Source: Arsenophonus sp046530765 (lineage in GTDB: Bacteria > Pseudomonadota > Gammaproteobacteria > Enterobacterales > Enterobacteriaceae). Taken from it: DNA of 64,000 nucleotides. Positions 1-12,890 of the stretch are shown piece by piece; positions within the stretch are counted from its first letter, which is position 1; every line of letters begins with the position of its first letter. The stretch covers positions 1-64,000 of the forward strand of contig JBHEQS010000001.1 of NCBI GenBank assembly GCA_046530765.1, given 5' to 3'. The position numbers were made by a program, and so were the translations under genes. The notes under the pieces are model-generated. The model saw nothing but the letters and a program-made list of their open reading frames with translations. It ran no database searches and was not told the DNA's origin.

Positions 1-2164
1 ATTATTAATTTTTACTTACAATAATAATTATTATTATAGAAGATAAATTAGTTTTTATTAACTATTATAAATAAATAATTATTTATGATACAGTCATATT
101 TATAACTTTTAATAAAATTTTAAATTTTAATATTACTTTAGAATCTAGATTAATAATTTTAATATATTTATTAATTATATATTTAATAAATAATTAATAA
201 GTTATAAAACTAATTTATATGAACTATAGCTTGCATACGCTAAACAATTAATATTATTTAACCAATATAGTTATATAATAACTAATAATTAAAATAAACT
301 ATTTTTTTTTCTAAGTTATTATCTTAACTACAACTATTATAGATGTAAAGTATAATGTCCTTTTATTTAATTAAATGGTTTATTAATTTTTTTTAAAAAT
401 AAATTTAGTTTATTTATTAATGTATAGTTGAAAAAATTGTTCAATTTTTACAATTATAATATGATGATAAAAAATAATTCTTTTGGTTGCTTTATAATAT
501 ATCAAGAACGCATAACTGATAATTCTTAGTGACTTATATTTTAAAACAATGTAATCGAGCATTAAATTATGTAAACCATTTATAAATAATAATCTATGTA
601 AATGTCAATACATATATACCAATCTTTGGTATTATATTTCATATCTAAATATGAAATAATGAAATATTATTAGATTATAACAAGATAAGATCTATCTTAG
701 TTGATATAAAATAATAATATAGTCTTTTTTCTTTCTTAACCTAGGAAGCATTAATCAACCTTATTTATCAGTATAGCAATCAATCTGTTACTATAAAATT
801 AGATATATCTAGTCATATTCCTAGTTATTATATATTTTAAACAAACTAATTGCAATAATAAATATTGCAATAGCAATATAAAGTAAAAAACAGAAATTGG
901 AAATAATCAAATAAAGATTAGAGATTTTTAATATGATTTAACGAGATAACATCTGAATTGGATTTGCTCAGTATAAGTTTTAATTTAATATAACTATTTT
1001 TTCAAATAGAAAAAATAAAATAACAACAAATAAAATAATTTTAGTCACATTATAGAAGGTAACAAACACCGTAATTGAATAGCATTTATTAAAAATATTA
1101 GATATTAAAAATAGGTATATAACGTATATTATTAAAGTAATATAAGAATGAATATTTCATTGTGGTTATAGAATTCCAGAATAACTAGGTTCATTACATT
1201 TCGTTTAGAAAAAAAATGATTACTGTTAAATCGCATTAGAAAAATGTTCCAATACTAATTTTCTTTAGTTTTGATAGAAAATATTCATATAACAGTCAAA
1301 ATCTTATCTATCTACACACAATAATATAAATATATACCGCAAAATATAAAATAAATGTCAGTTCTAATTAATATTATAATGATGATGATAAAACTTAATG
1401 TTAAAATTTTTCTTATTACAACATAATATTTTAGAATAAATTATTGATAATGTAAATTTCTTCGAATTTAGGTGTATTTATTTGATTTACTAAGAAATTA
1501 AATAAATATTTATTACACGACATTATGTTTATGAAGAAAATTAAATGTTGTATTTACAGTATCTTAATATATTTTTTAACAAAAATTTATATGTATAACT
1601 CATTGTCAATACCGCAATTATAAATGTTGTCTTAATTAATACTACGATAAAACAATAAATTATAATACATAAAATCTATTCGAATTAATAGTCTATTATT
1701 ATAATAGCCGTTATAAAATATTGTTATAAAATCTTTAATATTTTCTAAATAAAACATTATGCTAAAATTATTAAAATAGGTATAAAATTATTAGTAGTAC
1801 ACTGATAATTTTATTGGTAATGAAATAACTTATAAAGTGTTTGTTGACAAAATTTTTATATTAGTCATCAGGTTTCTGACTAAATATGAACTTACATTAT
1901 CATAAGATAAAATAAAAAAAATAATATATATATCATAAATATGTTATATTTCATTAATATTAATTCTAATAAGAATAATGTAAATTTATTTATTAAACTA
2001 ATAGATAGTAATAAAAAATTTCTTATAAAGTTTGATAGATCTAATGGTAAATTTATAACTAATTATTTTAAATATTATTATACATAGTAACTAACTTGCA
2101 TTATCTCTAATATTGCATTAATTTAATAAAATTAACTATTTTAATATTTTTATGAAATTAAATA
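1..2164. other. AT-rich spacer, no gene seen
   Basis: No open frame of convincing length or composition was found on either strand. The stretch is almost entirely A/T with stops in every frame and shows no tRNA-like fold. It lies downstream of clsA. It is presumably the worn remains of inactivated genes, but nothing in it can be assigned. Confidence 0.7.
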
Positions 2165-3625
2165 TTACAATAGCGGACTAAAAAAATAGCAAATTCGTTC
2201 GATAACACGGTTCCATAATGGACGTTTATTCCAATTTTTCTTAATCAGAGGCGTGGAACGTGAAATATAATCATATTGAACTATTATTAGATCACTGCAA
2301 AATTTTTTATCATCAATAACAACAGTAATTTCAAAATTAAGCCAAAGGCTTCTCATATCTAGATTAACAGAACCTATTAAACTTAGCTCACCATCAACAG
2401 ATAAACTTTTTGTGTGCAATAGACCATCATTAAACTGATAAATCTTAACACCTGCTTCCAATAATTCAGAATAAAACGCTCGGCTTGCCCAACGAACCAA
2501 AAAAGAATTATTGTGATTAGGAATGATCATTAATACCTCAACTCCACGCATTGCTGCTGTACAAATAGCATATATTAGATAATCACTAGGAACAAAGTAC
2601 GGAGTAGTAAGGATTAACTTTTTACGAGCAGAAAAAATAGCAGTCATTAAAGATTGCTGAATTAATTCTTCTGGGAAACCAGGACCCGAAGCAATTACTT
2701 GTGTTGTATGGCCGCTAGTTTGCTCAAATGGAATAATATTAGCATCTGAAAGATGAGGAAGAATTCGTTGGCCTGTTTCCATCTCCCAATTAAAAGCATA
2801 AACAATCCCAAGTGTTTTTGAAACTGGTCCCTCCATTCTAGCAACGATATCTATCAATTCTCCTAATCCAGAATTTTTTTTAAAAAAGCGAGGATCAACC
2901 ATATTCATGCTACCAACATAAGAAATATAATTATCAATAATTATTATTTTTTGATGTTGCCGAAGATCCATTCGTCGTAAGAAAAAGCTAAAAAAATTCA
3001 CTTTTAGTGATTCTATTAGTTCTATCCCAGCTTTGCGCATTTTTTTCGGTTGATGGCTATGAAAAAAAGACCAACTTCCAGCAGAATCAATCATAATTCT
3101 GCATTTTATACCACGTTCCGATGCATTAATCAGTGCTTCAGTAACTTCATCAACTAATCCTCCATCCTGCCAAATATAAAACACCATTTCGATATTGTAA
3201 TAAGCTGAATTAATATCAAGTATAATTGTATTTAATGCGTCTTGATAATTAGTTAAAAGTTGAATTTTATTACCTTTAACTCCACTAATTCCTTGTCTTT
3301 TTTTACATAGTTCAAATAAAGGTTCAGCCACTATGCTATTAGTTTCGCAAAAAATATGTTTAGATTGTTTAAGTTTTTTAAGACAAGTTTTAATTAAAGG
3401 CTGCATACCTTTTGCTTTTCTTAATCGTCGCTTTCCAAGATGTAGTTCACCAAAAGCTACATAAGAAATTGCACCACCAAGAGGAATAACATAAATAATC
3501 AATAACCAAGTTAAAGCAGAAGTGGCTGGACGTCGTTTTAATAAAATGTGCACAGTAATAGCAGTAATCATTATCCAGTACAGAAAAAGCAAAGTCCACT
3601 TTAATAATATATAGAAAGTTGACAT
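2165..3625 (-). CDS. clsA: Cardiolipin synthase A
   Basis: Inner-membrane phospholipase-D-family enzyme that condenses two phosphatidylglycerols into cardiolipin and glycerol. Read from the ATG at 3625 the protein is 486 residues, the length of E. coli ClsA, and it is alignable throughout. Two N-terminal membrane segments (about 4-24 and 37-57) precede two PLD domains carrying complete HKD motifs: H224-K226-D231 (HQKIIIID) and H404-K406-D411 (HTKSLSVD). The C-terminus FFSPLL matches the E. coli end. An in-frame TTG two codons upstream (3631) lies 6 nt from an AGGA, a better ribosome-site distance than the 12 nt to the ATG, so a 488-residue form is possible. It stands alone: a 32-kb gene-free stretch lies upstream, and none of its usual E. 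coli neighbours (yciU, opp genes) is present. No inactivating change is visible. The assignment is secure and only the exact start is open. Confidence 0.97.
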   Translation of the reverse strand: MSTFYILLKWTLLFLYWIMITAITVHILLKRRPATSALTWLLIIYVIPLGGAISYVAFGELHLGKRRLRKAKGMQPLIKTCLKKLKQSKHIFCETNSIVAEPLFELCKKRQGISGVKGNKIQLLTNYQDALNTIILDINSAYYNIEMVFYIWQDGGLVDEVTEALINASERGIKCRIMIDSAGSWSFFHSHQPKKMRKAGIELIESLKVNFFSFFLRRMDLRQHQKIIIIDNYISYVGSMNMVDPRFFKKNSGLGELIDIVARMEGPVSKTLGIVYAFNWEMETGQRILPHLSDANIIPFEQTSGHTTQVIASGPGFPEELIQQSLMTAIFSARKKLILTTPYFVPSDYLIYAICTAAMRGVEVLMIIPNHNNSFLVRWASRAFYSELLEAGVKIYQFNDGLLHTKSLSVDGELSLIGSVNLDMRSLWLNFEITVVIDDKKFCSDLIIVQYDYISRSTPLIKKNWNKRPLWNRVIERICYFFSPLL

Positions 3626-3662
3626 AGGCAAAAATTTTCCTATCTTGTGGCAGGTTAATGCT

Positions 3663-3691
3663 ATTAATTGTCTAGTTATTCACTATATCAA
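3663..3691 (-). promoter_or_regulatory. Possible sigma-70 promoter for clsA
   Basis: On the minus strand a TTGATA (3686-3691) is followed after 17 nt by ATTAAT (3663-3668), about 38 nt ahead of the clsA ATG. The -35 matches the consensus at five of six positions, the -10 at only four. Such matches are common by chance in DNA this AT-rich, so position and spacing are the main support. Confidence 0.25.
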
Positions 3692-3786
3692 AATAAAATT
3701 TGTTATTAATATTAAAATAGGATTTTAACTTCTTAATTAAAAGTAATTTAATGTATTTCATAAATACTTTGATATGCGCATGCATG

Positions 3787-3827
3787 ATTTATTATTCAAA
3801 TAATCACTAATTATTTGAATAATAAAT
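3787..3827. repeat. Hairpin, 18-bp perfect stem
   Basis: Arms 3787-3804 and 3810-3827 are exact reverse complements around a 5-nt loop. It lies about 160 bp upstream of clsA and points at no gene, so it is either the terminator of a vanished gene or a repeat made by template switching. Confidence 0.85.
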
Positions 3828-4373
3828 ATTAAATAAATTTAGCTTAAATGAATGTAATAATTTGATAATTTATTCATAAAATATAATTTAATATAACTTA
3901 ATTTTAACTATATTATATAAATAGAAAATTATTCATCAATTTTAGAAAAAAATTCTATTTTCTTTAATTTAATTATTTTTATTTATTTTTTATCAGATTA
4001 TCGTAATGTGTATAAGTATAGAAAATTTAATTTGATATATTTACCTTTGAATTTTTACAAAATATTTTAGCGTCTCTTGGCTATTTTATTATATTATTCA
4101 CATATCTTTTAAATTTTATAAAAATGAATAAATCTTTTGATAACATTTAATTAAAATATATTGTTGTTAATATTTCTATTTAATAATTTTATTCATATCA
4201 AACAGTCACTAACTAATGGAGACAATAACATTAGTTATTTATTTTCACAAATAATCTATAGAATGAATAATAATGTTAATATTTTGTAAATGTCTATAAT
4301 TTCTGTAATAATAAGAAGAAAATTACATTCAATTAACAATTAATAAATACTAATAGTTTTTTCTTACTATGAG

Positions 4374-4401
4374 TTTTTAGTTTTTAGTTTTTAATTTTTA
4401 A
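4374..4401. repeat. 7-bp tandem repeat, 4 copies
   Basis: Four copies of TTTTTAG/TTTTTAA in a row; the last two copies carry A in place of G. A slippage-type array in gene-free DNA. Confidence 0.75.
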
Positions 4402-5746
4402 TCTACTTTTAAATTTCTAAATTTTTTATATGTAATTATCAATTTTTAAATACTTTTAGTAATCTATAAAAGATAGGCAGTTACATTTTAAATTACACAA
4501 AATATTTTAACATCTATTTTGATAATAATTTGAAAATATTTCACATACAGAAATTTGTTGTTTTAAACTGAATAATTATTTATTAGAATATATGTATAAA
4601 TATATATGACAGTAAAACTATATATATAAATTCAAATAATAGGTAAAGTTTATTTAGATTTATAATGCAATTAAATTTAACTTTTAATATACATTGTAGA
4701 ATATAGTATCATTATTTTAATTAAAAACTAAATAATTATGTAATTTATATATAAAATGTATTTTTATCCTAAAAAAAATGCTATTATTAAATTATATTGT
4801 TAATTTACATTTAACAATTTTTTTATTTATTCATAATTTTTAGAAATTATTATATATCTTATCATTTTATATTAATGATATATTGGTGATGTTTTAGTTT
4901 TTATTATGGCCATGTGTTATAACTTTGTAAATTCTAGGTTACGGTAGCATCTATGTTATTGTTTTGGTAAATAATGATATTATAAAGTCTGTAAATGCGA
5001 CTTCTAATCATATAAAATAATAATATAGTTAAAAGTGAACTATATTATTAAATAAAAAATAGAATTATCTATTGAAATAATATTTTATAGTAATTTTTTT
5101 TAAAATGAAATTTAGAATATAATCAAATATTTCAATAGAGTATTAAAAATTAATAGTTAGAAGTTATATCAATAGTAAGACAATATACTATGTAAATTAT
5201 AAATAAATAATAATATTACTATTAATAACAATCAATAAATAATGAAATTAACTTAACCATTAATTAATTACTATTTATTATTAAACTATAAATTTAATAT
5301 TTAAATATACCATTACTATATAAAATCTTATAAATAGAAATATGTTAGAGCTATTTATAATATTAATAGAATTATAGATTAGTTAATGTTTAAATATTTC
5401 GCTCATTGTATAGAATATTTATATTTAATCATTTAAATAATTTGACAAGATTAACACATTTAAATTTAGAAAAAAAATTAATAAAAATTATTTTTTTTGT
5501 TTTTTTTTAGATAAGTTTATTGTCTGTAAAAAGCAATAATTATATTATATGTTTAATTTTATTAAAAAATATAATATATTTGATTAGTTAGTTTATCAAA
5601 TTCTTTGATAAACTAAAATGGTATAATCATATGATACGACTAAGAATAATTATAAACGTATCAATATAAAAATAACTGTCTAAACAATATAAATTACAGT
5701 ATATGTTTTCTTTTAAGTACTAATAACTATGGTTTTAAATAAAAAA

Positions 5747-5774
5747 TAATAAATAATAAATAATAAATAATAAA
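5747..5774. repeat. 7-bp tandem repeat, 4 copies
   Basis: Four exact copies of TAATAAA, preceded by an A run. The same heptamer appears on the opposite strand in the array at 41584-41615. Confidence 0.85.
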
Positions 5775-6474
5775 TTGTAATTATTTAATTTGATTGAAAA
5801 TTTTATACTAGTTTAAAATTTTTTACTAGCCGGTGCTTTATTAAGCATAATATAAATTATATAAAAAATGTTTTATTAGCAATAATGTTAAACTAATATA
5901 AAACAACTTATATAATAATATTAACTTACAATGCTAATATAAGATTATTAAGAAAACTATACAAACATATTGAGATTTTGCTATTTATATGATTATTAGT
6001 AAAATAAATATCTAAATAATATAAATCACGTTAAATTTCCTATCTATTAAGAGAAAAACATTTCAATTTGTATCTTTATCAAATTATAGATTTTTATATA
6101 TCTTAATCTTTTTTAAGTTTAAAGAAGATTGCTATATTAAATTTTAAATTTAATAAGACATCATCTCTAATAAGCTGATCACATTGACTTCTTAATTAAT
6201 AATTGTTTATCTGGTGCTTTTTTTTGCATAAAATATAAATACAAATATTCAAATTTATTTATAAATTATATATGTCTTTATTAGTAATAATTTTTATTAT
6301 TAATTTCTATTTTAGATTCCTGTTGTAAATTATTTACTATTAAAATAAAGAGTTTTAGTTTAATTAATATTTTAGAAATATATTCTTGTCTCGAATGTTT
6401 GTTGAATTTTTTATATAAATTAGATTTAATTTCTTGATTTTATTTATACAAAATTTTAAATAATTGGTATATGT

Positions 6475-6520
6475 ATTTATAACATATTAATATATTTAAA
6501 TATATTAATATGTTATAAAT
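6475..6520. repeat. 46-bp perfect gapless palindrome
   Basis: 6475-6497 is the exact reverse complement of 6498-6520, with TTTAAA at the centre and no loop. All but two of the 46 bases are A or T (the exceptions are C6483 and G6512). No gene lies within 2.8 kb. It is far longer than random AT-rich DNA would be expected to give in a window this size. Confidence 0.95.
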
Positions 6521-6950
6521 TAATACTAATTTAGTTTTACTTGTATTTTTCAAAACGATTTATTTATTTTTTAATAAAATTAATAATGCTACTTTTTGTT
6601 CGTATATATTTTAACTATTAATTATTATATAAATTTACTACAGTGTTAAATATATAAATACATCTTCAATTTTATTGAATATGTATTTATATATTAATAT
6701 TGGGATATTGAAAATTACTCTTTAGATTATTTAATTTTATATTTTACTATTACTTATGTATTAATTTAATATTAAATTTAATTTAGTGTTTGCGCAGGTG
6801 TGCGCTATACTCATTTAAATATGTTTAAGCTAACATGGTACTCTGTTACACTATATTTCTATCCATTAGAATTAATTACAAAAGATGACGCGTATAATTT
6901 CTCGCACTTTAATTTAAAAGTAAATGTTATATTTAAACAATAACATATCG

Positions 6951-6980
6951 TAATATCTAAATAATATTATTTAGATATTA
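6951..6980. repeat. 30-bp perfect palindrome beside a direct repeat
   Basis: 6951-6965 pairs exactly with 6966-6980. The right arm is followed at once by another copy of ATTTAGATATTA, so the same short unit occurs as both inverted and direct repeat. This pattern suggests a local copying event. Confidence 0.85.
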
Positions 6981-8612
6981 TTTAGATATTAAAATTATTT
7001 TATTTTTACTACATGTTTTTAAATCATTCTGCGTCCTAACTGTTTTAAAAATTTTATTAATTTAAAATAATTACATTAATTTTCTATTAATCACTTGTTT
7101 TCTTTACTCAGGATATATCATTCTATTGCTAATTATAGATTCTTTGTCTCAATATAACTTTTCATGCCACTGATTGATTTAAGATATTTATATATGTTAA
7201 TTTTAATCATAAGATTATAGCGTGATATTAATAAGATTACGATAAATAATATTGTAGACTTTAGTTAGATGTTATACTTATTTTATTGAATTCATGTATA
7301 GAAATGATGTTATTGATAATTGTTTTTATTTTATATCTATATTTTTTATATTAATTCTTTATATTTTAATTATAACACACAATAGTATATAGACATCCAC
7401 ACTGATTGATTAATATTTATTATGATAGTTTATTATTATTCTTTCTATTACAATAGATATAATATAACCAACTTAAACGAATGTTAAAAACATTTTTATA
7501 AACTCTCATATAATCTATAAAAGTTTTTTTGATTTTTTATATATTATTGTCTACTAAATTTTGAGTATCAATTAATAATTATATTAAAATATAAAGCTTT
7601 TCTGCTTATAAGAAAAACAATCATTAAGGTTTATTAATATAAATAAAATAATGTTGTAATAACTACACTATTACTTTATTGCAATTCACTATAACAATGT
7701 TGAATTTATGAATAATTTTCACTACAACGTCAATTTTTTCTATATAATTTTATATAAGAATATATAATATATTGTATAAATTATTTAGATATGTAATATC
7801 AAATAACATCTTAACTTTACTAATGTATTATATTGATAATAAACCTAATGCAACCTAAAAAGTTGTAATGCACAATTATTTTATAATTGATTGCATAGCT
7901 TATTTTTTACACATTAACTTACTAATTTCAGATAGTAATGATTTTATCGAAGTCGTTGTGTTATATTTTATCAATAATTATATTTTGTTTCACCATAATA
8001 AAACATTGATATTTATTTTTAAATATCGCACAATCAAATCTTCTTGTATTTATTTACTTTATACTTTAGTTAATAAATCTAGTCTTATCACACTTGATAG
8101 ATGATTTCATTTCGTACTATTAATAATATTTCAATATTAATACTACAAGAAATAGTATTTGTAAACTAATTGTATCATAATTGTAAATTATCTATAAGTT
8201 TGCTAATACATAAGACTTAGGAATCTATTATTTAGATATATTTTACTAAAACTACAATTTTTTTATTTTCTTTGTTTCACTATAATATAAAGAAAATATG
8301 ATGAGTACAATAAATATATAAATGTTTTATAATAACAATTAGATACAATTAAATGTAAGTATATAATATTTAATTATATCCACTACAAAGAAAAAACTCT
8401 TTATATATTATGACACGTTATATATTAATGCAATATATTAAAGTAAATGCATTTGAAAGCTATTCTATCTGTTATACTTAACAAGCTAATCGCAAACTCT
8501 ATCAAAATCTAACTAACATATAAATTAAATCATCTAGCTATAGCGTTATTGAATAAAATTAGATAATTATATAGTAATTAATAACCAATTAGTGAATTTT
8601 ACAAGTAAATAT

Positions 8613-8655
8613 GTTATAATTAATATTAAGATATTATCTTAATATTAATTATAAC
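8613..8655. repeat. 43-nt near-gapless palindrome, 21-bp arms
   Basis: 8613-8633 is the exact reverse complement of 8635-8655, with a single T between them. It is bounded by G/C at both outer ends and lies in gene-free DNA. Confidence 0.95.
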
Positions 8656-10705
8656 GAATATTTTCATTTACTATGATACTGAGTTTACGTGACTATTATA
8701 TTGCTCTATAGTAATATTTAATAAATTAATATTATGTTATGCCTCACATATAAATGTGATAAAAATTAGTAAATTATAATTCATAAATATTTTAATAATT
8801 AAATATTAAGTATTAATTTAATTAATGTTCTATTTATATTTCAATACTTACTGTGGATGTTATAACTTATTTTAGATTTTCTATATAATATTATTATATA
8901 ACTAAAGTAGTTTAAATCACTTAAAACAATTAATTATATTATTGTATTTCAAATATTTGATAATGCGTGACAAGTTAAAAACTCTGCGATTCAATATATT
9001 TTATTTATACATTTATCTTTTTAATTTACATATATATTAATTTGTTATAGTAAAATTATTATTTAGGCGTTATATTTACTCTTACTATCTTATATGCATA
9101 AGATTATCTTGCAACTAAAAAATATTTTTACATAGTTTATTCGTAAATTAGTTAAACTAAAAATATTAGTATTTTAATTTAGATTTAGTAGAAACAAAAT
9201 AAACTTATACGTATTTTCAATATTGTTTCTTTTATTGTTTTACATACAAAGTTATATAAAACAATAATATATTTCTATAATGCACAATTTTCACAAAATC
9301 ACGATTTAATCTTGAATATAAATAATTTCCATAATAATTAGTATGTAATTATTTAAAAGTTAACGCCGAGTGAAATGATTATTGTTGGATAATTTTATAA
9401 ATTACCGTAACATTTTTGATATATTTCATATATAAGTTACTTATTTTGTTTTTTATAAATATTTCTTGATTTAAATTTAATATGTACTGTATATATTATA
9501 GTACATAACTTTCCATATTTTTATTATCAAATTGCCAGATATATGAGATAGAATAATTAATGTTTTTTCTATTTCTAGATATGATTTATATTCTTATTAA
9601 TTTTTTACTATGTTTTAATTATAACATGTTCATTAGTAATAAAATATTTTAAATACTTATAAATAATATATTACTACTAATAATCATCAGTAAGTTCACT
9701 AAAAATAAATATATATGTAGACTTATTTTGCTGAAACTGATTAACATGTTAAATATTAAATTATACTAAAAATAAGCTTATGTATTTTTATACATTTAAT
9801 TACTTTATTAATAGGATTAACTTGGTTAAATTAATAGATATTATTGTTAAATATAAACTTTAATATTTGTTGATTAAATATATAACTTACTACTAGATAA
9901 ATTTGTTCAAAATAGTTTAAATGATAAGTTATTTAATTCTTTGTTGTAATTTTTAGATGATAATATTCTGAAAATGTTTAGTTTTATTACTATATTACAG
10001 AAATTTACTCTGTAGTTACAGAAAACGATATTTGAGATATGTCAATAATTATTTTATTTTAATTTTAAAAATATATAAAGATTATTTATTAAATGTTACT
10101 TTTTATTAAATATTTAAATTTTTATACTCTATAAATAAGATAATTATATCTTTATTTATCTTTATAGTTTTACTTATTAATAAGTCTACGTTATTTTTAT
10201 CTACTAACTATTGTATTATTATAAATTCAATTTGTATATATTTCTTTAATAAGAATTAAGTTTTCTTATACAAACTGTTAAAAACTTTTTATTCTCTTTA
10301 AGATTTATAACTTTACAATTTCTCTAATTCGTATTAATGACATACAACCTTATGTTTAGAATTAATGTTATATGTTTATGCTTTATTAAATTGTAAATAT
10401 GAAATGTAATATAATAAAATTCTAATATAATATCATATATAATATTTATATTACACTATACTAAATCTACTGCTTTACTAATTCATTATCATAATTTCTT
10501 AAATTTATTAGACTTCGCGTAGAATAAATTAGATTTATATCACTTCTCACTAATTATTATAGTTTTGTTTATTATTTATTTATAGACATACTATGTATTA
10601 TACTTTATAAATCTATAGTTATTCATTAGAATTATGATGGATGTGGATCTATTTATTTATATCAACTCATTCTGTTATTTATAATTATATAACCACTGAT
10701 ATTAT

Positions 10706-10738
10706 TTAATATTAATATTAATATTAATATTAATATTA
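10706..10738. repeat. 6-bp tandem repeat (ATTAAT), about 5 copies
   Basis: A run of ATTAAT units with partial copies at both edges. The unit is itself nearly self-complementary. No gene is nearby. Confidence 0.8.
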
Positions 10739-12863
10739 AATATAATTATCTTTAATTTATCTATTTATATAACAATCTTCAAAGTTAAATAAAGATATAT
10801 ATCTTGTTTCAGACTAGATATATTTATGTTATTAAAGAAATTCGAATTGTATTAGTATTATTTCCTATATTAATATTATATATATTATAACAATTATTGT
10901 AGTTTGCACTATACAAATATATCGCTTATTATCTTAACTACTTTGTTACTGAATTTATTTTTTTAAAAATACTGCGTTTATGTAATTAATAATTTTACTG
11001 TTTTTATTATATATAATTCTATTAGAATTTTGCTAATTACTTTGTTAATACTTATATAATTTGAATGATTTTCAATCATGTATATTTGTATAAATAATAG
11101 TATATCCAATAAAATTTATTTTATTCGTCTAATGTGCTAAATAATGATGTTTATGTTTCTTAATTTTACTTAGTATATATAAAATAACTCATTGATTTAC
11201 ATATATATTAACTTATTTTATGATTATTTATATAATATTAAAATTATATATGTAACGACGAAAACATCATATTTAATTCTATAAATTTCTTACTAAGCTA
11301 TTTTGACAATATCCTCACAACCTCATGAATAGTTTTAATGTAAATGATAATTTCAATATTTTATTCAAAGTTCTATTTTATTTCAATTCAAAATTTGTTA
11401 TTAAAACTAAAATATATGAGTTCCATTAATTGATTATTCTTAATAATTATTGCAAATATAAAATTATAATAGCGGCGTCAACATTATTAGTAAAAACTTT
11501 TATAAATTAATCTTTGGTACCTAAATTCTTTTAGTTTTATATATAATCATCTGATTATTATATAATTTAAATACACAGATTTATACCGGAAGACAGTATA
11601 TAAAGCTTTAAAGTTTATCTATATGAGAGATCATAATAGTTATTTTATTTAGTTTTAAATTAATATATATCAGTATAAAATCATTAATTATATTATAATA
11701 GTAATATTTTTATATTTCTATTTGAAATATAAATTATAAAAATAGTGATATATTATATTTTTCTTGAAGTTATTAAAAGTTTTAAATAAAATTTTGCAAT
11801 TGAGTTCAGATTTCTACTATTATATATTTATTTTTAAATAACAGGTGATAATTAAATTATCTATTAATGCAGAGATTTTCATAATCAGATTTATATATAT
11901 TTTACAATTGGTTAACTTGATGGATATAAGAATACTCTACTGAAATTATCGCATCTTGAAAGATATTTACCATATGTTTAAGTTGTCTTAGACTGTGTCT
12001 TATTACTTAATATAAAATAATGATGTTATAATCACAATTAATGATTCCCAATCGCTTATTATTTTAATTGAAGAGATACTAAAAATTATAAATTGACTTT
12101 TTCTCCTCTTACTTAAGATTTCACAATACAAACTTTGAAAGAAAATAAAATATTATTCAAAATAATTCAAATATTCAACGTTTAACGTATCTATATTATT
12201 AATATAAATAATATAGATATATGAGAATTTTCCTTTAACTATATTTTGTACATTTATTTACATACAGACTCTAAAATTGTTTTCTTATCTGAAAAATAGT
12301 ATTTGATTTATTTTACTCGTATATTACATTAGATTAATAATCTACAATTGAAATCAATTTATATAATAGAATATATTTATTTAATTTTTCTCATATGCCT
12401 GTTACAAATAAGTATTTTTAGCCATTTATATAAGTTACTTGCAGCTATTATGTGAAAATAAGATAATCAACACGCGTTTAAACAAATCATAAATTTGATG
12501 TCTTAATTTTTTTTATTTTCCAATTAATTTTATCTAAAAAAACACCAATGTATATTTAGTTATCATGCTTTTCTTTCTTAATTCTTAGTTGCTTTCTGCT
12601 AATTTATTCAGTGAATAATTTATTATAATTAAGTAAATATTTCTATAATTACTAAGTTAAAATTTTAAAGCACCAATATGTACTTAAAAACAAATCTTCT
12701 AGATTATTCTTACTTTCATAAGTTTTAAAATAAGGTTTCATATCATAAGAAATATCATTCATACATACTAAACTGATTAAAAATAATATTAGTTTATTTT
12801 CTTCACTAATCATGTAATTCTTTTTAGATATTATACAAATAAATAATTAATAAGACTAATCTT

Positions 12864-12890
12864 ATAATTTTTAATATTATTAAAAATTAT
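12864..12890. repeat. 27-nt palindrome, 13-bp arms
   Basis: 12864-12876 and 12878-12890 are exact reverse complements around a single T. Outer bases CTTATAA and TTATAAG would extend the stem past a small bulge. Confidence 0.75.

Noticed and set aside
7868..8104. 78-codon open frame, plus strand
   Set aside because: In DNA this AT-rich about one ATG-started frame of this length is expected by chance in 64 kb. The composition is Ile/Leu/Phe/Tyr/Asn-rich, with no ribosome site and no known domain.
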